Of a DNA stretch of 5,750 nt, positions 4,793 through 5,750 are shown piece after piece. The stretch is from Paracoccaceae bacterium (GTDB lineage: Bacteria > Pseudomonadota > Alphaproteobacteria > Rhodobacterales > Rhodobacteraceae), in assembly GCA_023254015.1 (NCBI GenBank), contig JALQYS010000070.1, positions 1-5,750 on the forward strand, read 5' to 3'. Position 1 is the stretch's first letter. Each line of letters begins with the position of its first letter. Both the position numbers and the translations under genes were made by a program. The notes below the pieces were generated by a model. It saw only the letters and a program-made list of their open reading frames with translations, was not told the DNA's origin and did no database searches.

Positions 4793-5750
4793 ATGGCCGA
4801 GGACGGATTGAACAGCTTCATGGAAGGCCCGGATGAGCAGGGCCGCTTCGGCATTTTCGGCGGGCGCTTCGTGTCGGAAACCCTGATGCCGCTGATCCTG
4901 GATCTGGAAGAGCGCTACAACCACGCCAAGACCGATCCGACCTTCTGGGCCGAGATGGATGATCTGTGGAAACATTACATCGGCCGCCCCTCGCCTTTGT
5001 ATTTCGCGCCGCGCCTGACGGAACATCTGGGCGGGGCCAAGGTTTACATGAAGCGCGACGAGCTGAACCACACCGGTGCGCACAAGGTGAACAATGTGCT
5101 GGGTCAGATCATTCTGGCCCGCCGCATGGGCAAGACGCGGATCATCGCCGAAACCGGCGCAGGCCAGCATGGGGTGGCCACCGCCACCGTCTGCGCCAAG
5201 TTCGGGTTGAAGTGCATCGTCTACATGGGCGCCCATGATGTTGAACGGCAGGCGCCGAACGTGTTCCGGATGAAGCTTTTGGGGGCCGAGGTGGTTCCGG
5301 TGACCTCGGGTCGCGGCACGCTGAAGGATGCCATGAATGACGCCTTGCGCGATTGGGTGACCAATGTGCGCGACACCTTCTATTGCATCGGCACCGTGGC
5401 GGGTCCGCACCCTTATCCGGCCATGGTGCGCGATTTCCAGTCGATCATCGGCAAGGAAGTGCGCTGGCAGTTGGAAGAGCAAGAGGGCAAGGGCCGCCTG
5501 CCCGACACCATCGTTGCCGCGATTGGCGGCGGGTCGAACGCGATGGGCCTGTTCTATCCCTTCCTCAACGACCCTTCGGTGAACATCATCGGCGTCGAGG
5601 CCGGCGGCAAGGGCGTGGATGACCGGATGCAGCACTGCGCTTCGCTGACCGGCGGCCGTCCCGGCGTGCTGCACGGTAACCGGACCTATCTGCTGCAAGA
5701 CCCGGACGGGCAGATTCTTGAAGGCTTCTCGATTTCGGCGGGTCTGGACT
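4793..5750 (+). CDS. trpB: Tryptophan synthase beta chain, N-terminal part (3' end outside window)
   Basis: The first 319 residues of a protein normally near 400-410 are visible; the gene runs off the window. TrpB condenses indole, delivered by TrpA, with serine to give tryptophan, using pyridoxal phosphate, in the cytosolic alpha2-beta2 complex. Family hallmarks are all present: G-R-F-G-I-F-G-G-R-F-V (17-27), G-R-P-S-P-L-Y (64-70), K-R-D-E-L-N-H-T-G-A-H-K-V-N-N (87-101) with Lys98 as the PLP Schiff-base lysine, A-E-T-G-A-G-Q-H-G (119-127) with Glu120 as the catalytic acid/base, H-P-Y-P (206-209), and the PLP-phosphate loop G-G-G-S-N-A (245-250). The start at 4793 has a strong ribosome binding site. 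The gene follows pyrD after 252 bp with two terminator-like hairpins, so it probably has its own promoter; I could not pick one with confidence. trpF, a common upstream neighbour in alphaproteobacteria, is not directly upstream here. Nothing looks damaged. Confidence 0.97.
   Translation, partial: MAEDGLNSFMEGPDEQGRFGIFGGRFVSETLMPLILDLEERYNHAKTDPTFWAEMDDLWKHYIGRPSPLYFAPRLTEHLGGAKVYMKRDELNHTGAHKVNNVLGQIILARRMGKTRIIAETGAGQHGVATATVCAKFGLKCIVYMGAHDVERQAPNVFRMKLLGAEVVPVTSGRGTLKDAMNDALRDWVTNVRDTFYCIGTVAGPHPYPAMVRDFQSIIGKEVRWQLEEQEGKGRLPDTIVAAIGGGSNAMGLFYPFLNDPSVNIIGVEAGGKGVDDRMQHCASLTGGRPGVLHGNRTYLLQDPDGQILEGFSISAGLD

Noticed and set aside
4775..5698. 307-residue minus-strand open frame
   Set aside because: It is antisense to trpB, which has every catalytic motif in place.

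Overview
The window looks like chromosomal DNA from an alphaproteobacterium, most likely a member of the Rhodobacteraceae (Rhodobacter/Paracoccus/Gemmobacter-like). This rests on the high GC content with strong G/C third-position preference, the close fit of the TrpB and class 2 PyrD proteins to that group, and a CTCC-GGCG-GGAG-TATTTT intergenic element that I know from memory as frequent in those genomes. The placement is an inference and was not checked by a search.

Layout. (1) Positions 1-867, plus strand: the C-terminal 288 residues of an AAA-type ATPase whose start lies upstream of the window. (2) Positions 868-1333: a gap between convergent units with no convincing gene. It holds a cluster of short palindromes, a possible worn insertion-sequence end, and an isolated 12-bp perfect palindrome. 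(3) Positions 1334-1407, minus strand: tRNA-Gly with anticodon TCC. (4) Positions 1479-2981, minus strand: an exported two-domain metallophosphatase/5'-nucleotidase with a clear signal peptide, its own promoter and a GC-rich hairpin after the stop. (5) Positions 3144-4540, plus strand and divergent from the nucleotidase: a DUF952 protein and quinone-dependent dihydroorotate dehydrogenase (pyrD). They overlap by 4 bp, and pyrD begins at TTG. (6) Positions 4541-4792: two terminator-like hairpins and the leader of the next gene. (7) From 4793 to the window end, plus strand: the first 319 residues of tryptophan synthase beta (trpB), which runs off the edge.

Functional picture. The DUF952-pyrD pair is a translationally coupled unit that includes the membrane-linked, quinone-reducing step of pyrimidine synthesis. 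The divergent nucleotidase would act in the periplasm to salvage phosphate and nucleosides from nucleotides. trpB is a separate biosynthetic unit isolated by terminators. No defence system, CRISPR array, prophage or biosynthetic cluster is visible. The items most worth a second look are the substituted metal-ligand positions in the nucleotidase, the DUF952/pyrD coupling, the altered Walker B of the AAA protein, and the unexplained palindromes and possible IS scar in the convergent gap. I do not see strong evidence of a new system.
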